A stretch of 64,000 nt of DNA from Heterodera schachtii (Eukaryota; Nematoda; Chromadorea; Rhabditida; Heteroderidae), in NCBI GenBank assembly GCA_023374025.1, contig SIJG01000022.1:434001-498000 (forward strand). Reading direction: 5' to 3'. Numbering within the stretch: position 1 is the first letter of the stretch; the number at the start of each line of letters is the position of its first letter. Under the pieces are notes generated by a model, which was not told the DNA's origin, did not search any database, and worked only from the letters and a program-made list of their open reading frames with translations. Made by a program: the position numbers and the translations under genes. This document shows, piece by piece, positions 44,161 through 56,598 of the stretch.

Positions 44161-46310
44161 ATTTCAAAATATTAACTTTTTAATTAAATTTGTCCGACAT
44201 GCAAATTTGTCTCAGCAAGAAAATCTTTTAATTAAATAATTGACTTCTCAAAATACAATTTTTAATTTCAATAAATGATGAAATAATGACATTTGTTTAA
44301 TTGGTATTAATAAAATAAAATGGTGATTACTGTCCGTGCTATTTTGTTTCTAAAATTGGACAAATGGCAAAAAATTTATCAGGACATTCCATATTTTTCT
44401 GTCGCATAATAACATTTTCCTTGAATGAGAAATTTTTGCTTAATAATATCAAAAATTTTCATTATAAAACCGATCAGTTTCTTTAGCACATCAATTCTTG
44501 GCCAAAAATCTTTCGGCCAAAACATTTAAAATTTAAGCGGTTTTTCTATGTTCACCAAAAAATATTTTCAGGACCGTAAGCGATAATAACATTCAGATCA
44601 TATCTCAGATATGACGTGTCATATATCATATGCATGTTTCAATTATAAGTTGGCATGCCATAAGATCATATCGTATGCGGAACTTACATATGACGGCCAC
44701 ATATGATATGTAAGGGCCCGGGTTCTTAGTTTTTTAACTATTTTTTCTGCGGCTTTAACTCGACGAGAAATGCACGAAAAACACATTCTTTTTCGAAAAT
44801 TTTTCGTTTTTAGTGCCACTATTAATCACTATATTTTGGAGATTCGCCACTAAAAAATACTATTTCGGAAGTTGGTCACTAAAATTATTTTTTGCCACTA
44901 TTTTGGCGTTTCGTCATTATTTTTGCCACTATTTTGGCATTTTTGGAAAACTTAGCAAAAATTGCAATAAAAACGAAAAATACACCCCCTAAGAATCGAC
45001 CTAAAAAATTTTCAAAAATACACCCCTAAGAATCAACCTAAAAATTTTCAAAAATACACCCCTAACAATTGGAAAAATTTCACAAAAATTCTTCCCCCAA
45101 ATTTTTTTTTTTCTTGTTCAATATTTGTTAAGAAAATATTTTGTAACTGCAATCAGTGAATAAAATCTTTTTCCTTAATTTTAAATTATTTTAAAATTAA
45201 AAATAGCTATTTAAAAAATTACACCCCTAAATTTGGAACTTTTTTGCCACTATTTTGGCATTTTTTGGTCACTATTTAGTTAATTATTTTGGGATTTTTT
45301 ATCACTAAAAATCCGGGCCCTACTCATGAGCAATAAATACTAATTGCCAATTTAATTTTAATTTTGCCAACAAATACCAATCATAAAATATGGTTCTGTT
45401 ATTCTAATTATCGAGCAAAATATATCGAATTTGGATAAAAACCCAACCTAAAACAAAAATAAAATTATAAAAATGTTTTTGCGGGATTCATTTATTTCGC
45501 TTTCACCAAAATTCTAATGCTAAATTTCTCCAAGTTGAGTCGTTTTGGGCACAATTGGTAAAGCTACCGAAAATTAATATTTTTAATATTACTTTAATAT
45601 AAAATACATTTTATAAAGTTTTCAAATATTAATAAACAATTAAGGTTTATGAAAAAATTTTTACTTAAGAACATCTCAAAAATAAAACAATCTCCAGTAA
45701 AAATTAATTCTCCTCTGCAGTTTCATTTAATCTTCGTCTTGAAATTGGCCATTTTGCTTAAATTTTTAAAGGTATTGAAAAATTTGAGAAATGCCGCATT
45801 CCGCCAAGTCCGAACTTGGTTGGCATGACCAAGAACAATGCTTTGTTGTTGATGGAATAAAAAAGCGGCAAAACCATTGGCAAAGGAATATTTTGCCAAC
45901 ATTTTCACACCTTATTTTATTGAAATTGATTTTTATTTGCTAAATTTAATTATTTTTGTTTTGCTATATTATTAAAATAAAATTCACAATAATTTTGAAA
46001 TTTTAAGCATTTATATTTAAAGAAATTTCAGTTGAATAAGCAATAATTTTGACATCTAAAAATTCTTTTTGCAAAATGTAACTTTGAAACATTTTTGAAT
46101 TATTCAAAACATTAATTATACAACAAAATTAAATTGGCAATTAGTATTTATTGCTCATGAGTCTTTTTTTTCTTTTCGTAATGAAATTATGGATTTTGTT
46201 CGTATTGCAATTTATAAATATAAAAATAAATAAAAACCCCCCCCCCCCGCAAAATTTTTTTTATTAATACCTTAGAAATTGTAGTTTCAAAAATAGAGAA
46301 TAAGTTTAAT
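44161..46310. other. Repeat-rich intergenic region
   Basis: A palindrome-rich patch of CATATGA/TCATATG words (44590-44710) precedes the MITE at 44713-45321. The rest is AT-rich. A possible 60-codon frame at 45902-45723 (-), starting MLAKYSFANGFAAFLFH, is the only other candidate and is unsupported. Confidence 0.4.
44713..45321. repeat. MITE-like element, AGGGCCCGG ends
   Basis: Starts AGGGCCCGGGTTCTTAG and ends CTAAAAATCCGGGCCCT. Interior: three tandem copies of AAAATACACCCCTAAGAATC with ACCTAAAAATTTTC spacers (44958-45068), plus repeated 'GCCACTATTTTGGCATTTT'. Confidence 0.75.
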
Positions 46311-48106
46311 TTATGGCTGAGAACTGTTAATTATTCTTGATTGTGCTATAAAGTGTATAGGAGGCGCATTTTGCTGAGGTGCGACTTGATTTTGGTTGGG
46401 AGTTCGTTTTAACACAAATGGAATCATTTCAAATGCCTGTCGATACTCCGTACTAAAAATTGTTAAATTACTATTTAAATATTTTAAATATTAAAAAACA
46501 CCTCGTAAAATATAAAATGGGTCCGTTTGACACTGCGGCAATGTTCAAAGGAATTGTGGCCATTAAAGCGCAGAAAAACGCAGTGACCGGAGAAGCATTT
46601 GGGGGAGATAGTAGAATGTAAGCGATTAATGTGATAAAATAGCCGCCAATATTCACGGTGATAATGCAAAAAAGGGCACGAAAAGTGCGACGATTAAACG
46701 AATCAGCGGACGGCAAACCTAAAAAGGAATGAATTAGTTAATTACTGCAAAAACATAATTGAAATATTCCGGTAAACTATGAGAAAACATTTTTTACCTT
46801 TATTTTTTGCGGTTGAATAACGTTTCATATCGAATAGCATTTTTAAGGGATCCAAATTTTATTTTGGATCAACTGTGCGAATAAGCATAGTATGCTAACT
46901 GTATTTTTGTTTTGATTGCCATTTATTAAGCTATGGCAGGATTCAAAAAGTTCAGTAAAACGCACAGAAATATTATTTAAAAAGAACCGGGGTGTGTCAT
47001 CTTTAATGTGTTTTACCTGCTGTTTTTGCACATATTGTAATGCCAAGAACGAGATAAATGGCAAAAGTCATTAAAATAAGCAAAAAATTTATTGCAACAA
47101 ACAGAGAAATGATCTGAAAAATATAACAGTTTTAAATTCTCGACAAAAAAGTGCCATAACTGTTTCCTAATCAACCAATTAAACAATTCTTGGAATTCAT
47201 TTGATAGCCGTTGATGTCCTCTATTATTATACAGCGTCAAAATTTCAAAAAAATTTTGCGTTAAAATCTGACCGTTGGTTGCGAAGAAAAAATTATGAAA
47301 ATTTTTATTGAAAAAAACGCCAAAAGTTGCGGGCACATTTTACTAAACTAATTAATACCTTTAAGGCATCTATGTATGCGCCAGTCACCATTAAATCACC
47401 GTCCTGATTTGCTTGTTGCCAATTCACAACAGAGAAAAGGAACCCATACGCTACGGAAATTACAGTAAGCATTGCCAGATACAGTCGCGTTTTCAGCTTA
47501 TCGTGACTAAAAATTACTGTAATTAACAATTTTAAAAATTTTTCTTTCACATTTCCGAAAAAGCAATTCCGATCAGTCGGTCAATGCCAGTGAAAAACAT
47601 CGTTGGAGCAATTCCTCCTGAATTTATATTAAAAATAATTTTTGAAAAAAACACCAAAAAAAGTATTTTTTACAAAAATTACCAATTCCAATCGCGGGAA
47701 TGAATAGAATTTTTGCCGCCAGACGATACTCAATGAAATTCTGTCCAGAAAATGCGGTGTACACAAACAGAAAATGGCCACTTTGATGAACCATTTCAAA
47801 AAGGGAACAAAGTGCCAAAAGGTAATTAACGGTGCCACGGAATGACCTAATTAAAGTTTTTCAAGAATTTGAAATTCATTTTATTCCCAACACCTTTATT
47901 ACTACACCTACTTTGTTAACAAAGTCACAAGAACTACAGAAGAATTCAAAATGATCCCAAGTGTAGCGATGAGTCCGTAAATCAATGCGCATCCAATTAG
48001 TGGCCAGCAGGGATGGACATCTTTGAAGGCCAAATAAAACTAAATTAAAAATTATTTTAAAATAATTTCATATTAGTGATACCATTTTGTTAGCTGTATC
48101 ATTCAT
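46311..48106 (-). CDS. Serpentine chemoreceptor, class Srsx (B), complete
   Basis: Eight exons: 48106-48083, 48039-47912, 47846-47683, 47617-47551, 47506-47359, 47113-47017, 46718-46502 and 46452-46311. All introns are GT-AG and in phase. The product starts MNDTANKM (glycosylation site). TM1 is LIGCALIYGLIATLGIILNS. FRGTVNYLLALCSLFEMVHQ leads to a GQNFI loop. FTGIDRLIGIAFSE is the DRY-equivalent. TM6-7 end with GPILYFTS and TEYRQAFEMI, then a 40-residue polar tail. This is the typical Srsx layout with no visible lesion. It would be a sensory GPCR. Its first 24-bp exon lies inside the block that is duplicated upstream of the Srt gene at 11.97 kb. Confidence 0.85.
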
Positions 48107-48400
48107 TTCGCTGTTTTCCTTTAATTTAATTAATTTAATGCAATGAAACGACGATGAAATTGTTGGAAAAAGCGTCCGTTCGTTCACCTTACAATTTAAT
48201 TAATGTTTCTGAATTGAAAATGTTTAAGATTTTTTAATACGCCCATTGATACACCGCAAAATTTATAGTTTTCTACATGACAATTAACTTTTGATTAATG
48301 GTGGCAATGGAACAATTTGAATAGAAATGTTATTAAGAAGCTGGCTGACAATTTTAAATTACTGCCCTTATTTCCAAAATAATTAAAGTGCATTTTTTTT
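48083..48400. repeat. Upstream block shared with 11.97-12.29 kb (copy 2, part 1)
   Basis: Matches 11965-12290 closely, beginning within exon 1 of Srsx-B. It contains the run that starts GCGTCCGTTCGTTCACCTTA and continues identically for about 53 bp. Later part: TTTGATTAATGGTGGCAATG in both copies. Confidence 0.8.
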
Positions 48401-48938
48401 CGGCGTTTGTTACGTTTTCCTAAATCTGGTCGGGACTTTTATTTACGTATTTTTTTTTACATATTTCGGAGTTTTTATACATATTTTGGATTTTTTCGTA
48501 CATATTTCGCAATTTTTCGTACTTATCTTATTTTTTTACATATTTGAAGATCTCTGAAAATTTTAAAGAAATTCCTTGTAAAAATAAAAAAATTTGTTTT
48601 TGAGAATGTACTCCGAAAAACGGAAAAAAAGTAAATAAAAATTAATTTAAAATACTAAAATGTGCTTTTAAACTATTAGGTCATTTTATGGTGTTTTTTT
48701 TTTGCCTATTTTACCTTTTAGAAGAAATTTTTTTTTCCAAAAAATAACCATTTAATAATTTTATTTACAAATTTTAGTACATATTTGTGGGTTTTATACT
48801 TATTTCATATATTTTAGCATTTTTATACATATTTTATTTACATAAATGATTTTTCTTACATAAAAAAAAGAAGCGCTGATGATGACATCCGATTTTTTTG
48901 ACCTTTCATAAAATTATTTAGTATTGCTGACAAATGAG

Positions 48939-49476
48939 CAGGGCTGTCAAAAATATGCAAGAAAAATGGCCAAGATATTCGCATAAATATGTAAATAAAG
49001 TCGTGAAATATGCATCAAATATGCACAAAAATCCCAAAATATGCACCAAATATGCACAAAAAACATGAAAATAAGAGATGGTAATTATTTAAAAAATTTG
49101 ATTCCTCATAAATTTTATCGTTGCAAATCAAAAATTTCTCAAGATTTTCGGCAGTGAAGCTCACTGTTGACCCACTCACGCATCCATTCAGATTTGGATT
49201 TAATTTTAGGCATAATCAAAATTTTTCCTAACAAATAAGGGATTTTCAAACCTGAAAATATATACAAAAAATGGAAAATATGTTAAAAAAATCTAAAAAT
49301 ATTTACGAAAAATGGCAAAATATGCATGAAAAATACATAAAACCCAAAATATGCAAAAATATGCAAATAAAAGTCCCGATTTTTATACGCAAACCCAAAA
49401 CAGAGTGTTTTTCCTACTATTTAGAGCATGGAGAAGCCAGGAAAAAATATGCATTTGCATGTTTTTTGCAGCCCTG
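48939..49476. repeat. MITE-like element, CAGGGCTG ends, ATGCA-rich
   Basis: CAGGGCTGTCAAAAATATGC and GCATGTTTTTTGCAGCCCTG are inverted ends. The interior is full of AAATATGCA words. A related, less complete copy spans about 50521-51030, and another relative lies at 58439-58892. Confidence 0.75.
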
Positions 49477-50520
49477 GTCATAACTTTCGGAAACTTAATG
49501 AAATATTTTTTAAAATTTTCATGCTAACAGCCACCAAAGAGCTATCGAATTACATTAAGATTACATATTTGATTTGGTGGTGCTTAAGAAAAGTTATGAC
49601 GAATTTCCTTTAAAAATTTTAAATTGGCAGTTTTATGAAACGACCCTGCAATGGCCCAATTTTATCAGATTCTTTCAGGCAAAAGTTTACTTTAAATTTT
49701 TATAAATGCTATTCCATATTCATAACTTTTTGAAGGTTTTTCGTGACTTTTTGGCGTCTTATGACTTTTCATGATTTTTTTGCGATTTTTTATGACTTTT
49801 TTAGTCGACTTTTGGAGAATTCGTGACTTAAATTCCCAGCACTACTCATAAATGTCAAAAAAAGATATGTAATTTTTTTAAAAAAAATTTTACATTCTCT
49901 GAAAACATATTGTTGTTTTATAATGCTGCAATAAAATAATGTAATTGCCACCAAAGCGGTAAATATTCTTTTCTTCATTGCCGTCGACATGGTGATGATC
50001 AGAATGCTAATAAGCAAGAAAAACTAATTTATAAAGGTTTTTGGGTAGGAAAACGCCAAAATAAACAAATAAAATGAATAATTAAGATAAAACAAATATT
50101 GTATTTAATCGCAGCTCAAATTAAAAACTTAATTAGACGCATTAATTAGCAAATAGTTGGAGATTTGGAAATTTGTCACCAATGGTAAATTGCGTGCTGG
50201 TGAGTTTCTTTAAAAACTAACATTAAATAGGAGTTGATATTAGAGTTCCTACCCGACCCCGAAATTCCGCGCACCCCGAGAATTTAGTCCCAGAGGGATC
50301 GGGGACTTAATTGATAAAAATAGCCCAACAAAGCACATAAAAGCAAGTTTTTCGTACTTTCAGACTAAGGGGAGCCGAAAAATAGAGAGCTTAATGAAGA
50401 GCAATTTTAATTATGTTATTCATTGGTCTAATCATCCTTGAGAAAATATTGGTGTCAGTTTTTGGATCAAATCTATTAAGGAATTAGTCATTTTATTCCT
50501 TCTCAGAGCTATTTATTTAC

Positions 50521-51030
50521 CAGGGAGTTTATGCACGAAAAGTGACCAAAATATGCACATAAATATGCAAATAAAATTGCCAAATATGCATCAAATATGC
50601 ACAAAAATCGCAAAATATGCACCAAATATGCACAAAAAAACTTGAAAATTAGGGGTGCAAAATAATTTAAAAATTTTATTCCTCATAAATTATATCGGTT
50701 GTTTTTTGTAATTGTAAATCAAAAAATTTCTCAAGGTTTTCGGCAGTGAAACTCACTGTTGGCCCACTCGCGCATCAATTTAAATTTGGATTTAATTTTA
50801 GGTATAATCAAAATTTTTTCCTATGAGATTTTCAAATCGGAAAAAATTTGACGAAAAATGGCAAAATACGCAAAAAACCTGAAAATATGTACAAAAAATG
50901 GTAAAATATGCATGAAATATGCATAAAAACCCAAATATGCAAATAAAAGTCTCGACTTTTATAATCAAATACCAAAAAGAAAGTGTTTTTCCTACTAATT
51001 AGAGCATAGAGAACCCAGGAAAAAAAAAAT
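50521..51030. repeat. Diverged copy of the ATGCA-rich MITE
   Basis: Same interior as 48939-49476 (ATGCACATAAATATGC words; GTTTTTCCTACTA...AGAGCAT). The ends are degenerate: CCAGGGAG at the left, CCAGGAAAAAAAAAATGC at the right. Confidence 0.6.
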
Positions 51031-51245
51031 GCAATTTTGGCATAATTAACTTTTGTTACTATGTTTGTTGATTATTTTCTTTGGCTGATCAATACCCTGG
51101 GTGCAGAACATTGAGTCCTAAACTTAGATAAAGTATAACGGTTCGGTTTATTCTCTGCTCACAAATTTAATTTCGAGCATTAAATATCTATATTTTTATT
51201 ATAAATATATTTTTTTAAATTGTCAATTAACCAATTTTAAAGAAA
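51030..51245. repeat. Upstream block shared with 12.43-12.64 kb (copy 2, part 2)
   Basis: AATTTTGGCATAATTAA, CCTAAACTTA...AAAGT.TAACGGTT and GCATTAAATAT words are in the same order as in 12430-12640. About 2.6 kb of later insertions separate it from part 1. Confidence 0.65.
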
Positions 51246-51251
51246 GAAATA

Positions 51252-51686
51252 GGGATGGGAATTTTAGGCAAATGCTTAATAGGACATTAAATAAGCAAAC
51301 ATTTTTTTATTAACGCTGTTTAGTTATCAAAACAACTAACTTTATCAAAAAAACTTAATTTAATTATATTTCAGTTAAAATGAATTTTGGACCAAAATTT
51401 TGTTTCAAGAAAAAAATTATATTTTGAGAAATCATTTTTTGTGAAATTATTAATTCTTAGGGGAGTATTTTCTTCTCTTTTTTTGTGCTTTTTTTAAAGA
51501 ATTTTTCGAAATGGGCATTAAACCAGGCGCCTAAGCATTAAACACAAAAATGCTGAAATAGGCAAAAATAGGGATTATAAAAATCATCTTAGAAAGCTCA
51601 AACCAAGCTGGAAACTCGTTTTTTGTGCTTATCTCAACGTTACATGCACGCAAAAGTTTTAGGCATTTGACTAAAATTCCCATCCA
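51252..51686. repeat. MITE-like element, GGATGGGAATTTTAGGCA ends
   Basis: AGGGATGGGAATTTTAGGCAAATGC at the left (given here as overlapping words) is mirrored by GCATTTGACTAAAATTCCC at the right. Interior similar in style to the 1779-2342 element. Confidence 0.75.
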
Positions 51687-52230
51687 TATTTATAATTAAA
51701 ATCATTAATTTTATCATTAAAATAATTTTGCATTTAATTTAATTATTTGAACTATTCGGACTTCGTCCTAAAAGTCGGTGCCCTCCCACCTCACCCGTAT
51801 TGATTTGCTGTTTGTCCACTCCCATCTCTTTTTCGCTGTTGGTCTGTTTCGTTTATGCGCTTTTTCTTATCCATTTTATCCATTCCTCCATCAATTTGCC
51901 ATTGTTTGATAGTTTGACCAGCATGGGGGGGGGCTTATTTTTGAAATTTACAAATCGCGACCTGAAGAAATGCTGTTTTTGAATTTCTTTCTTCATACAG
52001 TACAATGTGAATTTAAAAATGAAATTAAACTATATAATATAATAAAGCCTTGGTATTATTTTAAAATTTCTTTTTTTTTTTTAATAGAAATGTCAAAACC
52101 GGACACTTTGTCAGAACGTATAAAGTTGTTACAAAAGCACTGGCCATTGTGCGGATGTGGATTTTTTGGTAGGGGAAGGAGACGAAAAAGAGGTAAATGG
52201 ACAATTCAAATTAATCAATCGAATCTAAAT

Positions 52231-52427
52231 TAGAGATCGGCATGTTGAGAAAATACGGATCGGGATTCGGACTAGGCACACATATGGATTACGGACTTAC
52301 GGATTAAAAATCCGTTGTCCGTAAAAATCCGCATCGGCACAAAAAAAAATACGGATTACAGTAACGTTCCAAACAAAATTAAAAATCCGTAAACGGATGA
52401 GGTCCATAGCCGATTTCTAATCTAAAT
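52231..52427. repeat. Short inverted-repeat element in BTB-gene intron 1
   Basis: AGAGATCGGCAT and ATAGCCGATTTCT form imperfect ends around repeated ACGGATT/AATCCGT words. Wholly intronic. Confidence 0.5.
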
Positions 52428-52749
52428 ATATTAAATTATCAATTTCAGAAATTGAAAATTTTAAATTTCATTTAGTATGAAAGTCTTTTTAAAATTCATT
52501 TGAATCTAAAACTTATAATATTGTTAAATTAATTAATTTTGAACTTTTTTTTAGCATTTTTGTGCCCATAAACTGATTTTGATAGCACCTTCCGATGTGT
52601 ACGAATCGATGTTCCGTTTTGAAGCCCAAAACACAAAAAAGGGAAATGGTTGAAATTAAAATATAATTAATTACCTAATTCGGCAATTACAGATTATATC
52701 AAATTTCAGAATATTATTTCTTAATAAAAGCACATAAAATAAATCGATG

Positions 52750-53133
52750 CCGGGTCGTTACTCAAAAAACCATCAAAATAAAAAATTATGACAGAAATTA
52801 TTCATAACTTCGCCAAAAATGAATCAAATTTTTTAATTATTAATATAATTCGACAGCCCTAAGTGTTATCTATCAGCTACAAAATTTCAAAAAATTTCAT
52901 TAAGTTTCAAAAGAGTTAGAGCAAAAGATGCTCGAAAAATAAGGTATTTGAGTTCCTCTATGCATAACTTTTTTGAAACTTAACAAAAATTTTTGAATTT
53001 TGTATACTGATAGAGAACTTAAGAATTAAAAATTTTTTGATTTTGAGCAAAATTATATCAAAAAATATTTTATTTTTTTGGTTTTTTTGAGTAACGCCCA
53101 TATTGATGGTTTTTAAGTAACATCATAGCACCA
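52750..53133. repeat. Foldback MITE related to 39046-39438
   Basis: Ends CGGGTCGTTACTCAAAAAAC and its inverse GTTTTTTTGAGTAACGCCC/ACATCATAGCACC. Shares ATTCGACAGCCCTAAGTGTT and AAAATTTCAAAAAATTTC with the 39-kb copy. Located in BTB-gene intron 2. Confidence 0.65.
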
Positions 53134-54379
53134 ATAAATTTATAAAATCTTTTTAAAAATTAAAATTTCAATTTTAAAAATTAAAATTTCAATTTTTCTG
53201 GCCAATTGCATTTTCAGACGAATCTAACCCAATTGTGATCAGTGACATCGCTTCTGATGTGTTCAAAGCCATGCTGAGTTTCATTTACACGGACGATTTG
53301 AGTGCACTGAACGGAAAAAAACGCGACGGAAATGCTTTACGCGGGTAAAAAAAAATACGAAAAATAAATTATTTTAGAATTTATGTAATTCAGCCAAAAA
53401 ATATAATATCACTGGGCTGGTCAAAGCGATTTCATATTCAAATGTGGCAAAGCTGCGCAACATTTTCCAAGCTTTTGCAATGGCGCGCCTTGTTGAAGAA
53501 GAGGTGGATAAATTTGAACAAAATTTAATTAAAATTACGAATAAACACTTAGAAGTTTAGAACTAATTTAAATATATTAAAATTATCAAAATACCCAAAA
53601 AAAATGCCTAAAATAAGCTTTGTCAAAATTCTGGAATATTTACAAAATTTTGAATAAATAAAAGAAAAAATATGCGACTTTGCAATGCTTCAACACAAAT
53701 AAATAGCATTAAATTAGCAAAAAAATTTATTCACTGATTTAAGTTGCAAAAGGTGTCATTTCATATAGTTTTATCTTTTATTGGAAACGAAATTGGCAAT
53801 TTTGTTATTTTTTGGACAAAATCTACTGGATAAATTTGTTTAATTTTCAAAATTTTCCCGGTTTCGCCCACCGGCACCCTTTTCTTCTGCAAAAGTTTTT
53901 TGAAAAAAGCGAGACGCGAAAAAGTGGTGTGAAAAGCAAAGAAGGCGCCGTCAATTAATTGAAAAATAATTCGACAGCACAATCTTTTTGATGTTTTAAT
54001 TAGCCTTTAACGGAAAAATAAGTTGTTTCTAATTATTTTCTTCAATGCGTATGAAGTAGGGATCGGGATTTTCCTTTTCTGAGATTTCCTTGGTCTGAAT
54101 GTTATTCGGGTGCGTGTTTGGTGAAATTTAATTATACTTTTGTACGACTTTTTTCTAACAAATACCCACCTCGAAATTTAGGACTTTGCTAGTATTTTCA
54201 TTTTTGGTCCTAAATTTTTGATTGAGTGATTTTGTTTTAAATCATTCTTTGGGGATGGATTTATGTCCTAAATCACCCATTTGGTTGGACTCATTAATAA
54301 ATCTCAAAAAGTTAATTGGCTAGCTAATTTCTTCTATTATTTTCTTTTGGGTGTTTGCTTATCCTGCTTGTCGGTCTAC

Positions 54380-54485
54380 GTCAGTTGGGCCCTCACGATT
54401 GGGCCCCCACGTTTGGGCCCTCGCGTTTGGGCCCCACACGTTTGGGCCCCAGCACGTTTGGGCCCCACACGTTTGGGCCCCAAAT
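54380..54485. repeat. MULE left TIR with GGGCCC iterons
   Basis: GTCAGTTGGGCCCTCACGAT starts the repeat. Seven GGGCCC units at 10-18-bp spacing follow, ending TTTGGGCCCCAAA. Confidence 0.9.
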
Positions 54486-54611
54486 AAAAATTTTTCAATT
54501 AAATTTAAAGGGAGCATTCATTGACTTTTTTTTAATTAAAAAAACATGTTAAATGCTATTTTTATATTTTTGTGTGTTTATTAAAGGATAAAAATATTCT
54601 TTTGAACCGAA

Positions 54612-56369
54612 ATGCAACATCAAATTGACACCAAAAAAAATAGGTCAAAGCTACAGCACGATGGCCACCTCTACACATTTGCCAAGACAAGTGCCGATGG
54701 AACGACTAAATTTTGGCGATGTGAGTACAAGAACAACGGTGTGGACAAGTGCAAAGGACGGATTTGGACTTCACTTCGAGATGAATTCATCCGAACGGCG
54801 ACACCACACATATGTGAACGGGATCCAAGCCACGTCATGGCGCAAAAAGTTACGACAGCCATCAAAAGGCGTGCTGTTGAGACGATGGAAGCGCCCTCTG
54901 TAATCCGTGCTGTTGCTCTTCAAAGCATTAGTTCGCCTGCACTTTCAGAAGTGCCGTCAAAAAATGCCACAAATTTGGTAGATCTTTTCAATTAAAATTT
55001 GTTAAAAGATCTTTTGTTTAGATGATAAACAGAGCAAGACATCTAGTGAATGCGCCACCAGCTGTGCCCACGAATCTTGAACAACTTCAAATACCGCAAA
55101 GTTATCAGATTTACGAAAAGAACGAAGATGTGCGAGAAAGCTTTTTGTTGGCAGATTCGGGAATTTATTTTGAAGAGGGGAACGAAAATGGACAAAGGCA
55201 ATTTGGGCATTTTTATATAGTTATTGGTTTTTTAAGGATTTTGATCTTTGCGCCGGAATCAAATGGCGTATGGTCTGATTCGATGGATCATTGTTATGGC
55301 GATGGAACGTTCAGCCTGAGCCCGCCACTGTTTTACCAAATTTACGTCGTTTTGGCAAGGTTAATTACAATGCCACTCCTAATTAAAATAATTAAATTAG
55401 AAGAGGCAGCTGGGTTTTCCCTGTGTGTCACGCTCTTTTGAGCTGTAAGACACAGGGAACTTACGAAAAAATGTTTCGTATGCTGCGAAGCAAATGGCCT
55501 CACTTCCAACCCACAACATTTTCAATTGATTTTGAAGCCGCCGTTTCCAATGCCATACAAAATGTTTTCAATGAGAATTGCGCCATAAATTTTTGTTTTT
55601 TTCATTTTGTGCGTAACATGAAGAAAAAGTTGGGAGAACAAAATCTGATTCAGGTTATATAATCAATTTTCAATTCACTAAAAAGCGACTTAATTGATTT
55701 TCAGCGTTTTAACATGGACCCAATTTTTGCTGAGTCAGCCAAGATGCTGACATCGATTGCTTTTGTTCCTGTTCGAGATCTCACAGAAGCAGTCAATGCA
55801 TTGGATGTTGAGTTCCGAAATTTACCGGAAATGCAACCGATGCTAGATTGGTTTGTTTTTTGCAGTCGTAAACATGGCAATATTTACAGCGTTCAGGTTG
55901 ATGAATAATTACACGGGTCGTCCACGAGCAGATGGCTCGCGAACGGAACCGCGTTTCAAACCTAAAGCTTGGAATGTCTACGAGAGAACGCTGAGCAATG
56001 ACGACAGAACGAACAATTTTGCAGAAGCTGCCCACAAAAGACTCCAGTGGCATTTCAATTGTCGTCACCCTACTCTTTGGAACTTCATTGACGTTCTTCG
56101 ACGCGCACAAAAAGTGATTAAATTATTTCTTATTTCTCCATAATATCCAATTTAAGACTACGGATGCCGATTACTCAAAATTTGTCAAAGGAATTGAACC
56201 GCCTCCAAAAAAGAAAAAATACCGTAAAGCCGATGACCGAATTCTGGCAAAGGTTCAGAATTATTACGTCGACATTCCCAACAACGATGACCACAATTAT
56301 ATTAACCGTCATCCCCGTAGAATCGAATATTTGAAAGGTATTTCCCGCAATTACCAGATGAATCCCTGA
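54612..56369 (+). CDS. MULE transposase with FLYWCH zinc finger
   Basis: Six exons: 54612-54977, 55022-55359, 55401-55653, 55705-55850, 55897-56113 and 56157-56369. They join in phase to 510 residues with no stop. Residues about 12-70 form a FLYWCH finger ([20 protein letters not shown] ... CKGRIW ... TPHIC). The MULE catalytic domain follows: [10 protein letters not shown] (first Asp), [11 protein letters not shown] (second Asp) and [15 protein letters not shown] (Glu). C-terminal [15 protein letters not shown] follows. It would bind the TIRs and excise and reinsert the element. The donors and acceptors are GT-AG; the 46-bp intron 4 was set by phase. The ATG at 54612 follows an AT-rich leader inside the element. 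Confidence 0.85.
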
Positions 56370-56492
56370 TCAATTTTTGTTTGTTTTTTAATATTGATGT
56401 TATGTATTTCTGGAAAGTTTTAATTTAAAAAAGCATTTTATAGAAATTTGTAAGTTTCAATAAAGCATGTTTTGGAAAATTGAAAGATTTTT

Positions 56493-56598
56493 GTTTGGGG
56501 CCCAAACGTGTGGGGCCCAAACGTGCTGGGGCCCAAACGTGTGGGGCCCAAACGCGAGGGCCCAAACGTGGGGGCCCAATCGTGAGGGCCCAACTGAC
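56493..56598. repeat. MULE right TIR with GGGCCC iterons
   Basis: Exact inverse of 54380-54485. Differences begin only inside the last unit (CAAACAAAAATC against CAAATAAAAATT). Confidence 0.9.

Larger units (their letters stand above)
54380..56598. mobile_element. MULE DNA transposon, apparently intact
   Basis: Perfect inverted repeats of at least 105 bp (54380-54485 and 56493-56598) consist of seven GGGCCC palindromes joined by ACGTTT/ACACGTTT spacers. The enclosed transposase has an unbroken spliced frame. Identical ends and an intact gene indicate a recent insertion. The 9-bp flanks (TCGGTCTAC and GGGTTCCGC) do not match, so the usual MULE target duplication is missing. Confidence 0.88.

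Noticed and set aside
44590..44710. CATATGA palindrome cluster as a regulatory array
   Set aside because: AT-rich palindromic words are expected by chance here, and the patch abuts a MITE. No spacing regularity was found.
54281..54552. Frames reading through the GGGCCC repeats
   Set aside because: They are translations of the MULE TIR iterons (LGP repeats), present at both ends in inverse orientation.
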